Assembly (NCBI RefSeq): GCF_000237805.1
Contig: NZ_CM001376.1
Location: 419,010 to 483,009, forward strand
Reading direction: 5' to 3'
Length of the DNA: 64,000 nucleotides
Source: Jonquetella anthropi DSM 22815
GTDB lineage: Bacteria; Synergistota; Synergistia; Synergistales; Dethiosulfovibrionaceae
The first letter of the stretch is position 1, and every line of letters starts with the position of its first letter. The translations under genes were made by a program, and so were the position numbers. Of this stretch, positions 23,916-32,428 are shown in pieces. The notes beneath the pieces are model-generated. The model was not told the DNA's origin, did not search any database, and saw only the letters and a list, made by a program, of their open reading frames with translations.

Positions 23916-25220
23916 ATGAGAAGGCTGGTTTCTTTGGGAATATTGATCGGGCTTTTTGCCGCGGCGGGAAGGGCTTGGTGCGCGTCGCCGGCTCCTGTGA
24001 CCTTGACAATGGAAGAGGCGCTGCGAAGGGCTCTCGACGAGAACTTGTCGGTTCTGGCGGCCGGCAAGGGCGTGACAGACGCTCAGGGCGCTAAAAAGAG
24101 TGCGGCTGCCGGGTCTGGGCCGACGGTCTTTTTGCGCGGCACTGGGACGGCGTACGATATGCCCCAAGGTCCTGACCGGGACGCTTCTCTGTCGGTCGGA
24201 CTGTCTGAAACCCTCTACGCCGGCGGGCGGCTGAAGGCGAAGCGGGAACAGGCTGCCTTGGCCTTGTCCAGCGCCGAGCACTCGTTTCAGAGAACCCGGG
24301 AGCAGGTTGCCTTCTCGGTGTGGCGCGCGTTCTGCGACGCGCTCTATCAGCAGGAAGTCTGCCGTACCGCCCGCGAGGCGCTGGACTTTTACGAGAAGAC
24401 CGAACAGGAACTGATCCGACGGGTCGAATTCGGCCTAGCGACGCACCTTGACCGGGTGCGAGTCAGCCAGCAGAAGGAAGACGCCAGGGCGGCGCTCATC
24501 GCGGCGAACAACGCTTTAGAGTCGGCGGCGATCTCCCTGAAAACGCTGCTTCGCCTGCCGCCTGACCAACCGCTTGTCCTGCGCGGCACCCTGAATGACG
24601 GAGTGCCGGAGGGCGGCCGGTTGAACGAGGACGCACCTGACGAAGAGACCGTTTTGTCCCGACGGGAAGACTATCTGGCGAAAAAGGCACAGGCCGCCGC
24701 CGCTGAAAAGGAAATTCAAGCGGCGGCCAGCGGACTCAAGCCGACGGTCCAGGTTACCGGAGCGTACCGCTTCGCCTACGACGCGGCGGGAACGCCGTCG
24801 GTCAACAGGTCGGACCAGTGGACTGCTTCCTTATCGGTTTCAGTCCCGGTATTTGACAGCGGCCTGACCAGCGGTCAGGTAAAAAGCGCCAAGGCCCGCC
24901 GCGATCAGGCGAACTTGGCGTTGGAAAGCGCCTCGGACGAGATCCGAGCGGACCTTCAACAGGCCAGACTGAGTCTCACCAGCGCGTTGGAGACCGTGGA
25001 GGCGGGCAGAAAAAACCTTCGGCTGGCCGAAGAAAGCCTGAAGTACGCCGAAGCCGGCTACAAAGAAGGAGTCAGTCCCCAGCTTGACGTGCTCCAGGCC
25101 AGAACAGAGCTCACCCGGGCCGGTCAGTCGCTGGCCGGTTATCTGAGAAATGCCCGGATAGCCCAGGCAAGTCTTTGGCTGGCTCAGGGGCGGATGATCG
25201 AGCAGGCGCTGGGGAAGTGA
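23916..25220 (+). CDS. TolC-family outer membrane efflux protein
   Basis: A 434-residue exported protein with a signal peptide (MRRLVSLGILIGLFAAAGRA, cleaved near AWCAS). The body has the two-fold repeated TolC layout: LTMEEALRRALDENLSVLAA at the start, long coiled-coil helices, strands such as VSLSETLYAGG-like SVGLSETLYAGG and its repeat VSVPVFDSGLTSG, and YKEGVSPQLDVLQARTEL near the end. It forms a trimeric outer-membrane channel, indicating a diderm cell. ATG 23916 has AAAGGAGGAAGAG; longer in-frame starts lack one. No pump or membrane-fusion gene is adjacent, so its partner lies elsewhere. Confidence 0.9.
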   Translation: MRRLVSLGILIGLFAAAGRAWCASPAPVTLTMEEALRRALDENLSVLAAGKGVTDAQGAKKSAAAGSGPTVFLRGTGTAYDMPQGPDRDASLSVGLSETLYAGGRLKAKREQAALALSSAEHSFQRTREQVAFSVWRAFCDALYQQEVCRTAREALDFYEKTEQELIRRVEFGLATHLDRVRVSQQKEDARAALIAANNALESAAISLKTLLRLPPDQPLVLRGTLNDGVPEGGRLNEDAPDEETVLSRREDYLAKKAQAAAAEKEIQAAASGLKPTVQVTGAYRFAYDAAGTPSVNRSDQWTASLSVSVPVFDSGLTSGQVKSAKARRDQANLALESASDEIRADLQQARLSLTSALETVEAGRKNLRLAEESLKYAEAGYKEGVSPQLDVLQARTELTRAGQSLAGYLRNARIAQASLWLAQGRMIEQALGK

Positions 25221-25417
25221 CGGGGCTCGGGGCTAGAAGGTTGGAATTTAAGTTTTTTGAACGAAAACATAAGTTTTACGAGAACGATTTTTCAGATTAT
25301 TTGGCGGGGATCTGAAAGTCCGATGCGGCGCGCGCGCGCGTCACGACGGGGATCGCGTTTCGTTTTCGTCACCCTAAGAGGCTCAGGAGGGCCAGCGTCG
25401 TCTGCTCTTGGGGCTTC

Positions 25418-25445
25418 TTGAATTTTAGATAAAAAAACGTATCAT
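25418..25445 (+). promoter_or_regulatory. Promoter of the C69 dipeptidase operon
   Basis: TTGAAT (25418-25423), 16 bases, TATCAT (25440-25445). The leader is about 95 bases long. Confidence 0.55.
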
Positions 25446-25496
25446 AGAAGCGCGTTGTATGTTTGTGCATTACGGCGCAGTTGGCTGATTCAGGTT

Positions 25497-25517
25497 CTCG
25501 GCAAATTTTTTGCCGAG
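25497..25517 (+). promoter_or_regulatory. Leader hairpin before the dipeptidase ribosome site
   Basis: CTCGGCAA and TTGCCGAG form an 8-bp stem around five bases, ending 11 bases before GGAGGAG. It may protect or control the mRNA. Confidence 0.45.
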
Positions 25518-25546
25518 GCAAATCATGAAGGAGGAGAACAGACCGA

Positions 25547-27205
25547 ATGAAACTTGGAACAGTTTCAAAATCGCTGATTCTGGCAACAGCTCTTTCTGCT
25601 TTGGCAACAGCGGCTATCGCGTGCACGCCGATGGGCGTGGGCAAGAACGCTTCCGCCGACGGGTCCGTCATGGTTTCTCACACCTGTGACGGCTGGTACG
25701 ACCAGCGGATCCAGATCGTCAAGGGCGGCAAACACAAACCCGGCACGATGCTTGAGATCTGGGGCGACCCCTGCGTGGCGACCCGCCCCGACAAGCCGCA
25801 GGTCAAGATGGGCGTCATTCCCCAGGCCCCTGAGACGTACACGTACTTTAACGTTGGGTACCCCTTCATGAACGAGAAGGGCGTCGTCATGGGCGAGTTC
25901 ACGTGGAGCGGCCGGGACGAAGTCGCTTCGCCCAAGGGCATGTTCTACATCGCCAACCTGGAGCAGCTGGGCCTGGCCCGTGCCGCGACGGCGAAAGAGG
26001 CCGTGAAGGTCATGGGAAAGATGGCCGAGAAGTACGGGTACTGTGACGGCGGCGAGACGCTGATCGTCGGCGACGGAAACGAAGCGTGGGTTTTCGAAGT
26101 CTGCGGCGGCGGTCTGCTCTGGACTCCTGAGAGCGGCAAGCCGGGCGCTCACTGGGTTGCTACCCGCATCCCCGATGACGGATTCTTCGTCGGCGCCAAC
26201 CGGGCTCGCACTCAGGTCGTCGACTTTAACGACAAAGAGAACGTGATGACCTCCACCGACCTGACGGCTCTGCCCGAGGAAATGGGCTGGTGGAAGAAGG
26301 GCACTCCGTTCAACTTTGAGAAGATTTTCAACCCCGAACCTTACGGCTATCCGTTCTATCAGTCCCGCCGGGAGTGGCGCGCCCTGTCTCTGGTTGCTCC
26401 TTCCAAGAAGTGGGAGCTTCGGGACGACCACAGCCAGTATCCGATGTTCGTGACCCCGGACAAGAAGCTCACCGTTCAGGACCTGATGAAGATTTACGGC
26501 GACCATCTGGAAGGCACTCCGTATGACCTGACCAAGGACAAGGCCGCCGGTCCCTTCGGCAACCCGACCCGCTGGCAGGTTGCCAAGGACCAGAAGCCGA
26601 AGGGCCGGGAAGGCGAAGACTGGGAGCGCAGCATCGCCCTGTTCCGCTGCTCCTACAGCTTCATCTCCCAGAGCCGTGCGGATCTGCCCGAGCCGGTCAG
26701 CACCGTGCTGTGGTTCGGCGAGGACGCTCCTGATACGACCGTGTACGTGCCGATTTACTGCGGCGTCACGACGATTCCTGCGCCTTGGACGAGAGGCGAC
26801 CGGGCGAAATTCGACCGGAACAGCGCTTGGTGGGCTTTCAACCTTGTAAACAACTGGGCTAACCTTCGTTGGGACGCCATGTTCAAGGACATTCAGGCGA
26901 AGAGAGCGACCTATGAGAGCAAGTTCTTCGCTGATCAGGGCAAGGTTGAGGCGGAAGCCGTTCGGCTCTACAAGAGTAGCCCGAAGAAGGCCGTTCAGTA
27001 TCTGACCGATTACACCTGCAAGTCGCTGAACACGGTGGAAAAGGGCTGGTGGGATTACGCCTTTGAGCTGATCGGCAAGTACTACGACGGCGGCATGATC
27101 GGCGAGAAGGGCAACTTCGTCGTTCTCGGCTACCCGCAGGAATATCTGAAGTCCGTCGACTTTGGCGGCACCTCTGTCAAGGATCAGAAGACCCTGGCAA
27201 AGTAA
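25547..27205 (+). CDS. Secreted C69 family dipeptidase
   Basis: A 552-residue Ntn-hydrolase. Signal peptide residues 1-25 end in TAAIA, and cleavage exposes Cys26 (CTPMGVGKNASADGSVMVSH), the N-terminal nucleophile of family C69 (PepD-like). Further family stretches are FTWSGRDEV, GETLIVGDGNEAWVFEVCGG and RARTQVVDF. It would cut dipeptides outside the inner membrane. ATG 25547 follows GGAGGAGAACAGACCGA. It begins an apparent operon with a DUF6305 protein, a DctM-like permease, a tiny membrane protein and an M14-type deacylase, together pointing to peptide or acyl-amino-acid use. Confidence 0.9.
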   Translation: MKLGTVSKSLILATALSALATAAIACTPMGVGKNASADGSVMVSHTCDGWYDQRIQIVKGGKHKPGTMLEIWGDPCVATRPDKPQVKMGVIPQAPETYTYFNVGYPFMNEKGVVMGEFTWSGRDEVASPKGMFYIANLEQLGLARAATAKEAVKVMGKMAEKYGYCDGGETLIVGDGNEAWVFEVCGGGLLWTPESGKPGAHWVATRIPDDGFFVGANRARTQVVDFNDKENVMTSTDLTALPEEMGWWKKGTPFNFEKIFNPEPYGYPFYQSRREWRALSLVAPSKKWELRDDHSQYPMFVTPDKKLTVQDLMKIYGDHLEGTPYDLTKDKAAGPFGNPTRWQVAKDQKPKGREGEDWERSIALFRCSYSFISQSRADLPEPVSTVLWFGEDAPDTTVYVPIYCGVTTIPAPWTRGDRAKFDRNSAWWAFNLVNNWANLRWDAMFKDIQAKRATYESKFFADQGKVEAEAVRLYKSSPKKAVQYLTDYTCKSLNTVEKGWWDYAFELIGKYYDGGMIGEKGNFVVLGYPQEYLKSVDFGGTSVKDQKTLAK

Positions 27206-27278
27206 CGCGCAATTCGGGGAAGAGAGAGGAAAATTTCTCACAGGCAACAAAAATTTCTTCACTGAAGGAGGTTTTTCA

Positions 27279-27830
27279 ATGAAAAAAGTTTTGATCTCGT
27301 TTTTCGCTGCTCTGAGCCTTTGCGCTCTGGCGTCGTTTGGGTTTGCCGCCGATGCTCCCAAGCTTGAAGGGCCGTATATCGTCACTACCTGCGGTCAGAG
27401 CCCCGGCGCTGTTATGGTAAAGATGTCGGGCATGCAGGCCGGCGTTCAGGTCGAAGCGGTGAACACCCTTCTGGTCGACGGCCTGAAGGACAAAGGCTAC
27501 AAGACGCTGATCGTCACTTCCGGCACCAGCATGAAGGGTATGGGTGCTGCTGGCACCAACGTCGACGCCGAGATCGCCCGCTGCACCAAGCTGATCGAGG
27601 CCGCTCATGCCGCCGGGATGAAGGTCGTTGGAGCGCACATCGAGGGGATGTCGCGCCGCACCGACAACTCGGATGCTGCGTCCATTGAGGCGGTCATGAA
27701 GGATGCGGACGTTATCCTCGTCGTTGATGAAAGCGACAGCGACGGGTTCTTCACCAAGTACGCGGAGGAGCACAACAAGCCGCTCATCAAGGTGAAAGAC
27801 GCCCTCTCCATCGGGACGATCCTCAAGTAA
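27279..27830 (+). CDS. DUF6305-like exported protein
   Basis: A 183-residue protein with a clear signal peptide (MKKVLISFFAALSLCALASF, cleaved after FGFAA). The mature part starts APKLEGPYIVTTCGQSPGAV, then MVKMSGMQAG and TLIVTSGTSMKGMGAAGTNV, and ends ILVVDESDSDGFFTKYAEEH. I recognise it as the DUF6305 type, with a Rossmann-like alternation of strands and helices but no known reaction. It lies between a secreted dipeptidase and a permease, so a periplasmic role in uptake (binding or delivery) is a fair guess, not shown. ATG 27279 has GAAGGAGGTTTTTCA upstream. Confidence 0.65.
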   Translation: MKKVLISFFAALSLCALASFGFAADAPKLEGPYIVTTCGQSPGAVMVKMSGMQAGVQVEAVNTLLVDGLKDKGYKTLIVTSGTSMKGMGAAGTNVDAEIARCTKLIEAAHAAGMKVVGAHIEGMSRRTDNSDAASIEAVMKDADVILVVDESDSDGFFTKYAEEHNKPLIKVKDALSIGTILK

Positions 27831-27858
27831 CAAGTCGGTTCGAATAAGAAGGAAAACT

Positions 27859-27889
27859 GCGGGGGGGGGCTAGCGTGAGCTCCTCCCGC
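27859..27889 (+). other. GC-rich hairpin between DUF6305 and permease genes
   Basis: A run of nine Gs after GC can pair with CTCCTCCCGC. The stem contains G-T pairs and there is no T run. It may lower downstream expression or mark an mRNA end. Confidence 0.35.
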
Positions 27890-27917
27890 TTTATGTGACG
27901 CGAAAGGAATAATAAAC

Positions 27918-29252
27918 ATGACAATGTTTCAACATTCCGGCCTCGTGCTGGTTGTTCTCGTGCTGGCGTTTGCCCTCTGCAAGAAGGGGCGGCTCAGCAC
28001 AGAGCTTTCCATGTTCGTGGCCACCTTGTTCGGGCTGATCGCGCATGTGGTGCTTCCGAAGGGCGTCGACCCCCGGTCGGCGTTGCCGTTCGTTGAGATG
28101 ATCCGGCACGTCGTCGAGGGCACCTGCACGTACTACGACGTGTGTCTGATCTTCCTGTCGGCGACGTTCTTCATGACGCTTTATAAGGAGTCCGGCGGCG
28201 TGGCGTTCATCGTCCGTCGGATCGTCGTGGCGTTCCACAGCAAGAGAACGGTCTGTCTGCTTCTTTTGACGGCCGTTATGTTGGTTCCCGGCGCGATCAC
28301 CGGTTCAGGCGCGACGACCGTTCTGACCGTCGGCGCGCTGGTCGGCTCGGTTCTGATGGCCATGGGCGTGTCGCCCGAGCGGCGCGTGTCCCTTGTGTTC
28401 GTCTTGGCAGCGATGAGCGCGGCCTGCCCGCCGATCAACCTGTGGGCGATGATGGCTGCGGCCGGGGCCAACATGCCTTACGTCGGGTTCGGTCTGCCTC
28501 TGGCAGTGCTGTCAATCGTGGGCGCTCTGTTTGCCACGTTCTACCTGGCCGGGCGAGGGAAGCCAGTTGACCTTGATAAGGTGCTGACTGAGCTGCCTGA
28601 GGTTCCCGAAGGCTGGAACTGGTTTAAGGCCGGTTTTCCGTTTGTCGTGCTGATTGCCCTCGTTCTGGCCGGCCGGCTGCTGCCCTTCACGTTCCCGATT
28701 CTCGGCCTGCCGCTGATCTTCATCCTTTCTGGCGTGGCCCTCTACCTAGTGGCTCCCAAGCGTCCAAATCCCTTCACCGTGGCGACGACGACTGTGCACA
28801 ACCTGCAGGGCCTCGTCGGCATCATGGTGGTCGTGGGCGCGCTGAACCAGATCATGTGCTTGAGCGGCGCCCGCGGGCTCGTCTCCCTCGGCATCGTGAT
28901 TCTTCCTATGGCTGTGCTGTTCGGCGTCCTGTGGATCATCCTGCCGATCTCGGAAGGCGTGCTTCAGTACGCCGTCGCGCCGCTGATCGGCGTGCCGCTG
29001 ATCATGCTGTTCAACATGATGGGGTATGACCCGGTCATCTCCTTGGCGGCTTGGTCTGTCATGTGGCCCCTCGGCGACTGCCTGCCGCCGACGGCTGTCG
29101 TCGGCCGGGCGGCTCAGATGGAGCTGGAGTACAAGGGCGGGTATTTCAGCGGCGTGGTCCGTCCTGCAATCGTGCCGATGCTCTTCATTTTGGCGCTCTG
29201 CACCGTCGTTATGATTTACAGCAGCCGTATCGGCGCGCTGATTGGAGGTTAG
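27918..29252 (+). CDS. DctM-like (ion transporter superfamily) membrane permease
   Basis: A 444-residue membrane protein with about 11-12 helices and two re-entrant-type loops: PGAITGSGATTVLTVGALVG in the first half and ISLAAWSVMWPLGDCLPPTA in the second, the pattern of TRAP large subunits and other ion-transporter-superfamily carriers. There is no TRAP small-subunit (DctQ) gene; instead a 56-aa two-segment protein follows 4 bases after its stop. With the DUF6305 exported protein upstream it could be a non-standard solute system. The substrate is probably a peptide product or acyl-amino acid, by context only. Confidence 0.72.
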   Translation: MTMFQHSGLVLVVLVLAFALCKKGRLSTELSMFVATLFGLIAHVVLPKGVDPRSALPFVEMIRHVVEGTCTYYDVCLIFLSATFFMTLYKESGGVAFIVRRIVVAFHSKRTVCLLLLTAVMLVPGAITGSGATTVLTVGALVGSVLMAMGVSPERRVSLVFVLAAMSAACPPINLWAMMAAAGANMPYVGFGLPLAVLSIVGALFATFYLAGRGKPVDLDKVLTELPEVPEGWNWFKAGFPFVVLIALVLAGRLLPFTFPILGLPLIFILSGVALYLVAPKRPNPFTVATTTVHNLQGLVGIMVVVGALNQIMCLSGARGLVSLGIVILPMAVLFGVLWIILPISEGVLQYAVAPLIGVPLIMLFNMMGYDPVISLAAWSVMWPLGDCLPPTAVVGRAAQMELEYKGGYFSGVVRPAIVPMLFILALCTVVMIYSSRIGALIGG

Positions 29253-29256
29253 AATC

Positions 29257-29427
29257 ATGGATCTTGTCACTATCGAAAGCGGCGTCACGATCGCTTACTA
29301 TCTGATCAGCGTTTTCTTCCTGTGGGCTGTGGCCCGGTGCTTCTTTCGGACGAAGGATCCGCAGGAAGTGGTTCTCTACGGCATCATCATGATGCCCTTT
29401 GTGCTGCGCATTCTGCGCCTGAAGTAG
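29257..29427 (+). CDS. Small membrane protein (56 aa)
   Basis: MDLVTIESGVTIAYYLISVF opens a hydrophobic helix (about 8-28); a second hydrophobic segment (about 38-52, VVLYGIIMMPFVLRIL) follows a charged turn (FRTKDPQE). ATG 29257 has GGAGGTTAGAATC and lies 4 bases after the permease stop, and the next gene starts 12 bases after its stop, so it is surely cotranscribed. I know no named family. Its place suggests an accessory subunit of the permease, like a minimal DctQ, which is inference. Confidence 0.6.
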   Translation: MDLVTIESGVTIAYYLISVFFLWAVARCFFRTKDPQEVVLYGIIMMPFVLRILRLK

Positions 29428-29439
29428 GAGGCGCCTCTG

Positions 29440-30633
29440 ATGAATCTTAAAAATCTGAAGGCCGCAACCCTTATCGTCGCCGGCGCAGCCTGCGCCGTTG
29501 CGGGGTACTTGTTTCACGATCACCGGAACTTCAAAGAAGCCATCGTGGTGAGCGAAGGCTGCACGGCGGTCAAGCGGCTGAGCGACTACAGCAGCGTCAT
29601 CAAGCCGGGCTCGGTCAACGACTGCAACGTGTACATTTTCGACAGCGGCGTGCCGGGCGGCACGATCCTCGTTCAGGGCGGCACCCACCCTGAAGAGCCT
29701 GTGGGCGTCATCGCGGCGGAGATTTTCACGGCCAACGCGAAGGTGACGAAAGGACGGCTGATCGTCCTCGATCGGCAGAACAACAGCGGTTCCACCTGTT
29801 CTCGGCTCGGTGAGGCGTATCCCCGGTTCTTCCACGTGAAGACCGACTGGGGCCAGATGAAGTGGCGGATGGGAGACCGGTATGCCAGTCCGCTTGACAG
29901 CTGGCCGGATCCTGAAGTTTACGTCCATTATCCGTCGGGGCAGAGCTTAGCGTACATGGACATTCGGAACCTGAACCGGGCGTGGCCCGGCCGGGAAAAC
30001 GGCCTGATCGCCGAGAGAACCTGCTTCGCCACCCTCGAGATGATCAAGAAAGAGGGTGTTAACGTGACGATGGACCTTCACGAGGCAGAGCTGGAGTACC
30101 CGGTGGAGAACACCATCGTGTCGCACCAGAAAGGTCTTGACGTGGCGGCGATGACATCCATGGTTCTTACCTCCCAGACCTACGACGTGCCGATCGGCAT
30201 GGAGTTCTCGCCCAAGGCCCTGCACGGCCTGAGTCACCGGGAAATCGGCGACGCGACAGACGCGGTCAGCTACCTGACCGAAGTGGCCGAGCCGATGCTT
30301 GACCGAATCCGCGGCATTACCGACGAGGAGCTTCTGATGTCTGGTAAGGATCGGTTCGTCATGCAGGCAGGCCGGGTTCATCAGGGACCGGAGCACCCGA
30401 TGGGGCTGCTCTATTCCCCGATCGACGAGAACGGCTGGCCGGCTGACAAGCGGATCGCCCGGCACGTGACGACGACCATGCAGCTCGTTCAGGTGAACAA
30501 CATGGTTCACCCCGAGCAGACAGTGGAAATCACCAACATCCCGTCCTATCAAGAGTTGATCGAAAAGGGCGCAGGGCACTTCTTCCAGAACCCCGCCGAC
30601 CCGGCAAACGCTCAGCGGGTTCACTACGATTAA
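29440..30633 (+). CDS. Succinylglutamate desuccinylase / aspartoacylase-like (M14 fold) hydrolase
   Basis: A 397-residue zinc hydrolase. Zinc ligands appear as H83/E86 in GGTHPEEP and a later His in VTMDLHEAE (His214); NLNRAWPGRENG is the usual substrate-binding stretch. The N-terminus (residues 7-23) is a hydrophobic helix, so the protein is exported or anchored facing out. Family enzymes remove acyl groups from amino acids. In this operon it would process acylated amino acids or peptides near the permease. A strong terminator follows. Confidence 0.78.
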   Translation: MNLKNLKAATLIVAGAACAVAGYLFHDHRNFKEAIVVSEGCTAVKRLSDYSSVIKPGSVNDCNVYIFDSGVPGGTILVQGGTHPEEPVGVIAAEIFTANAKVTKGRLIVLDRQNNSGSTCSRLGEAYPRFFHVKTDWGQMKWRMGDRYASPLDSWPDPEVYVHYPSGQSLAYMDIRNLNRAWPGRENGLIAERTCFATLEMIKKEGVNVTMDLHEAELEYPVENTIVSHQKGLDVAAMTSMVLTSQTYDVPIGMEFSPKALHGLSHREIGDATDAVSYLTEVAEPMLDRIRGITDEELLMSGKDRFVMQAGRVHQGPEHPMGLLYSPIDENGWPADKRIARHVTTTMQLVQVNNMVHPEQTVEITNIPSYQELIEKGAGHFFQNPADPANAQRVHYD

Positions 30634-30639
30634 GGACAC

Positions 30640-30680
30640 AAAAAGAGGACGCCGGAGAAGATCTCCGGCGTCCTCTTTTT
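30640..30680. terminator. Bidirectional terminator
   Basis: AAAAAGAGGACGCCGGAGA pairs with its complement around three bases and is followed by TTTTT. It ends the C69 operon and, from the other side, the gene at 30700-32271. Confidence 0.9.
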
Positions 30681-30699
30681 ATTATGTGCAGGAAGAAAA

Positions 30700-32271
30700 C
30701 TAGAAGGTCTGAAGCAGCATTTCCAATCCGGCATCGGTGGGGGTGACCTCCACGTCGGTTATGCCGTCGTCGGTCGTCATCGAGACGTGTTCGACCATGG
30801 ACAGAGCTTGGTTGATGGGCTCCAGTTCATCAGCAGAGACGCCCAAGGCCTGAAGGCTCGTGCCGCAGGCGCTAAGCAGCTGGGCCAACGCGTCGCTGCG
30901 GGCCGCGAGAACGAACGTATGAGGGCTGCCGAGCAGCGCAGGGATCAGCGCGTCAGCAGCAGGCGCCGCGGCATCCGGCGTGTTGGCTTTCAGGACGTCA
31001 AACACGGAAGCGCCGTTCGTCTTGGCGGAGAATGTCAGAGTGGCAGGATCAACGTCAGCCACGACCAGCCCGCTGGGACCGTACGCGAGCCAGACGGAGA
31101 GCGGCGAGCCGTCGCCTGTCTGCAGGCCCTTCCACTCGCCGGAAGCGTAGTCCTTAACTTGGAGCCCCAGCTGAGATTGGGCCAGTTCTTTGGCCATCGG
31201 AAGGAGAGTCTGGAACAGTTCGGCGTTGAGGCCGGAGACGCTGACGCAGAAGGCCGGAGCAGGGCCGAACATGCTCTGGACGGTATCTTTGCTGATTGAG
31301 ACCGAAATGGCGCCTCTTAAAACGTCGACGATGTTCTGCCACGTCACGCCGAACTCGGCCATGCTGTCTAAAGTATCCTGAATTTCTTTTTTGGTTTCTT
31401 CGGGAATTTTGAACTCTTCCAGCTTCAGGTCGCTGGGAATCCAAGCGTTTTCCATTGACAGAACGGCGGCCGTCCCGCTACCGAACGAGGGGACCATCGC
31501 GGCAGGGGTTCCACCGGCCCGATTGGGCACCATGTCTGCCCACAGCTCGGCGACGTTGATCCAAGAGCGAAGAAGGAAGGCCTTGGTGTGGGGCACTAAG
31601 CCGCTCTCAAGCCTGACCGGGAGTTTGTATATGTCAGAGCCGGCTTGACTGTTAAGGTACTCGGGGGTGAGGTTGAGGAAGACCTTCAGCGGGGACTGGA
31701 CGTGAGCTTCAGGTGAAGCGCCGTTCCAAGCGAACATGGAGTTCAGCTTGTCGACAGACGTCGCGCCTAAAATGTAGGCGCCGTCGCTTCGATTCGCCAG
31801 AGCGAGAAGAAGCTTCAGGTTGTTGGTTTCGATGTCCATTTCGCCGATGTACGACAGGCCGTCGGCCAAACCGGAGGCGTTCCCGGCAGCCGGATCGGCG
31901 CCGAGCTTCAAGGCGTAGTCCTTGGCGGCAAGCGGCTTGGACTGGGTTATAGCCAAGGCGACGTCCGTGACGGATTCTTTTTCGAACCATGCCCGAATAA
32001 AGCTCGTCTCAGGGGCGAGGGTCTGACGCAGGTCGGACGGGACTTGTCCCAGCAGTCTGCTGACAAATTGCCCCAGCGGTCCGGCGGTTGTCGATTTCGA
32101 CAGCTCTTCAATGTTTTCGCCGTAAATTAAAAATGAGTTGTCCGCGGAAGAACTGTTGATTGCCAAGGTCGGATCAGTTTTTGCCGGCGCAGCTGCCGCA
32201 AAGCCGCAAATGCCGGCCAGTCCTAAGGCAACGGCGAATACCGCCAACAAGCGGGTAAAACGGTTTTTCAT
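30700..32271 (-). CDS. Exported protein of unknown function (523 aa)
   Basis: A signal peptide (residues 1-28, LLAVFAVALGLAGICGFAAA) is followed by a mature region of about 495 residues with alternating helices and strands, no membrane segment and few cysteines. Repeated themes such as NSFLIYGENIEEL, GTAAVLSMENAW and HTFVLAARSDALAQLL resemble DUF3352-like surface proteins of bacteria, but I am not sure of that match. It is probably periplasmic. It is transcribed alone between a terminator and a hairpin. No function can be assigned. Confidence 0.7.
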   Translation of the reverse strand: MKNRFTRLLAVFAVALGLAGICGFAAAAPAKTDPTLAINSSSADNSFLIYGENIEELSKSTTAGPLGQFVSRLLGQVPSDLRQTLAPETSFIRAWFEKESVTDVALAITQSKPLAAKDYALKLGADPAAGNASGLADGLSYIGEMDIETNNLKLLLALANRSDGAYILGATSVDKLNSMFAWNGASPEAHVQSPLKVFLNLTPEYLNSQAGSDIYKLPVRLESGLVPHTKAFLLRSWINVAELWADMVPNRAGGTPAAMVPSFGSGTAAVLSMENAWIPSDLKLEEFKIPEETKKEIQDTLDSMAEFGVTWQNIVDVLRGAISVSISKDTVQSMFGPAPAFCVSVSGLNAELFQTLLPMAKELAQSQLGLQVKDYASGEWKGLQTGDGSPLSVWLAYGPSGLVVADVDPATLTFSAKTNGASVFDVLKANTPDAAAPAADALIPALLGSPHTFVLAARSDALAQLLSACGTSLQALGVSADELEPINQALSMVEHVSMTTDDGITDVEVTPTDAGLEMLLQTF

Positions 32272-32385
32272 GACGTACCCTTCCTTTCTGTTGTTTTAAA
32301 TCTGTGCGAGGATAACACGCCTGAGCAGATGATCCTGAACATTATACGTTATTTCGCACGGAAAATATAGTGAATTAGCTGAGAG

Positions 32386-32418
32386 CAGGCGGGCGTCCGA
32401 TAATCGGGCGCCCGCCTG
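32386..32418. other. Intergenic hairpin after the aminotransferase gene
   Basis: CAGGCGGGCGTCCGA pairs with TCGGGCGCCCGCCTG around three bases, one position being G-T. No T run on either side, so it may be a weak terminator or an mRNA-end stabiliser. Confidence 0.5.
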
Positions 32419-32428
32419 AATCGAGAAT

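Larger units (their letters stand above)
25221..25546. other. 326-base intergenic region before the C69 operon
   Basis: No gene is seen. It holds an AT-rich stretch, a GCGCGCGCGCG run near 25327, a promoter at 25418-25445 and a leader hairpin at 25497-25517. Confidence 0.6.

Noticed and set aside
25325-25340. GC dinucleotide run as a functional repeat
   Set aside because: Only about five units; too short to call more than simple sequence.
25565-27385. Frame of about 600 codons on the minus strand opposite the C69 dipeptidase
   Set aside because: The dipeptidase has signal peptide, nucleophile Cys and ribosome site. The antisense frame has none of these.
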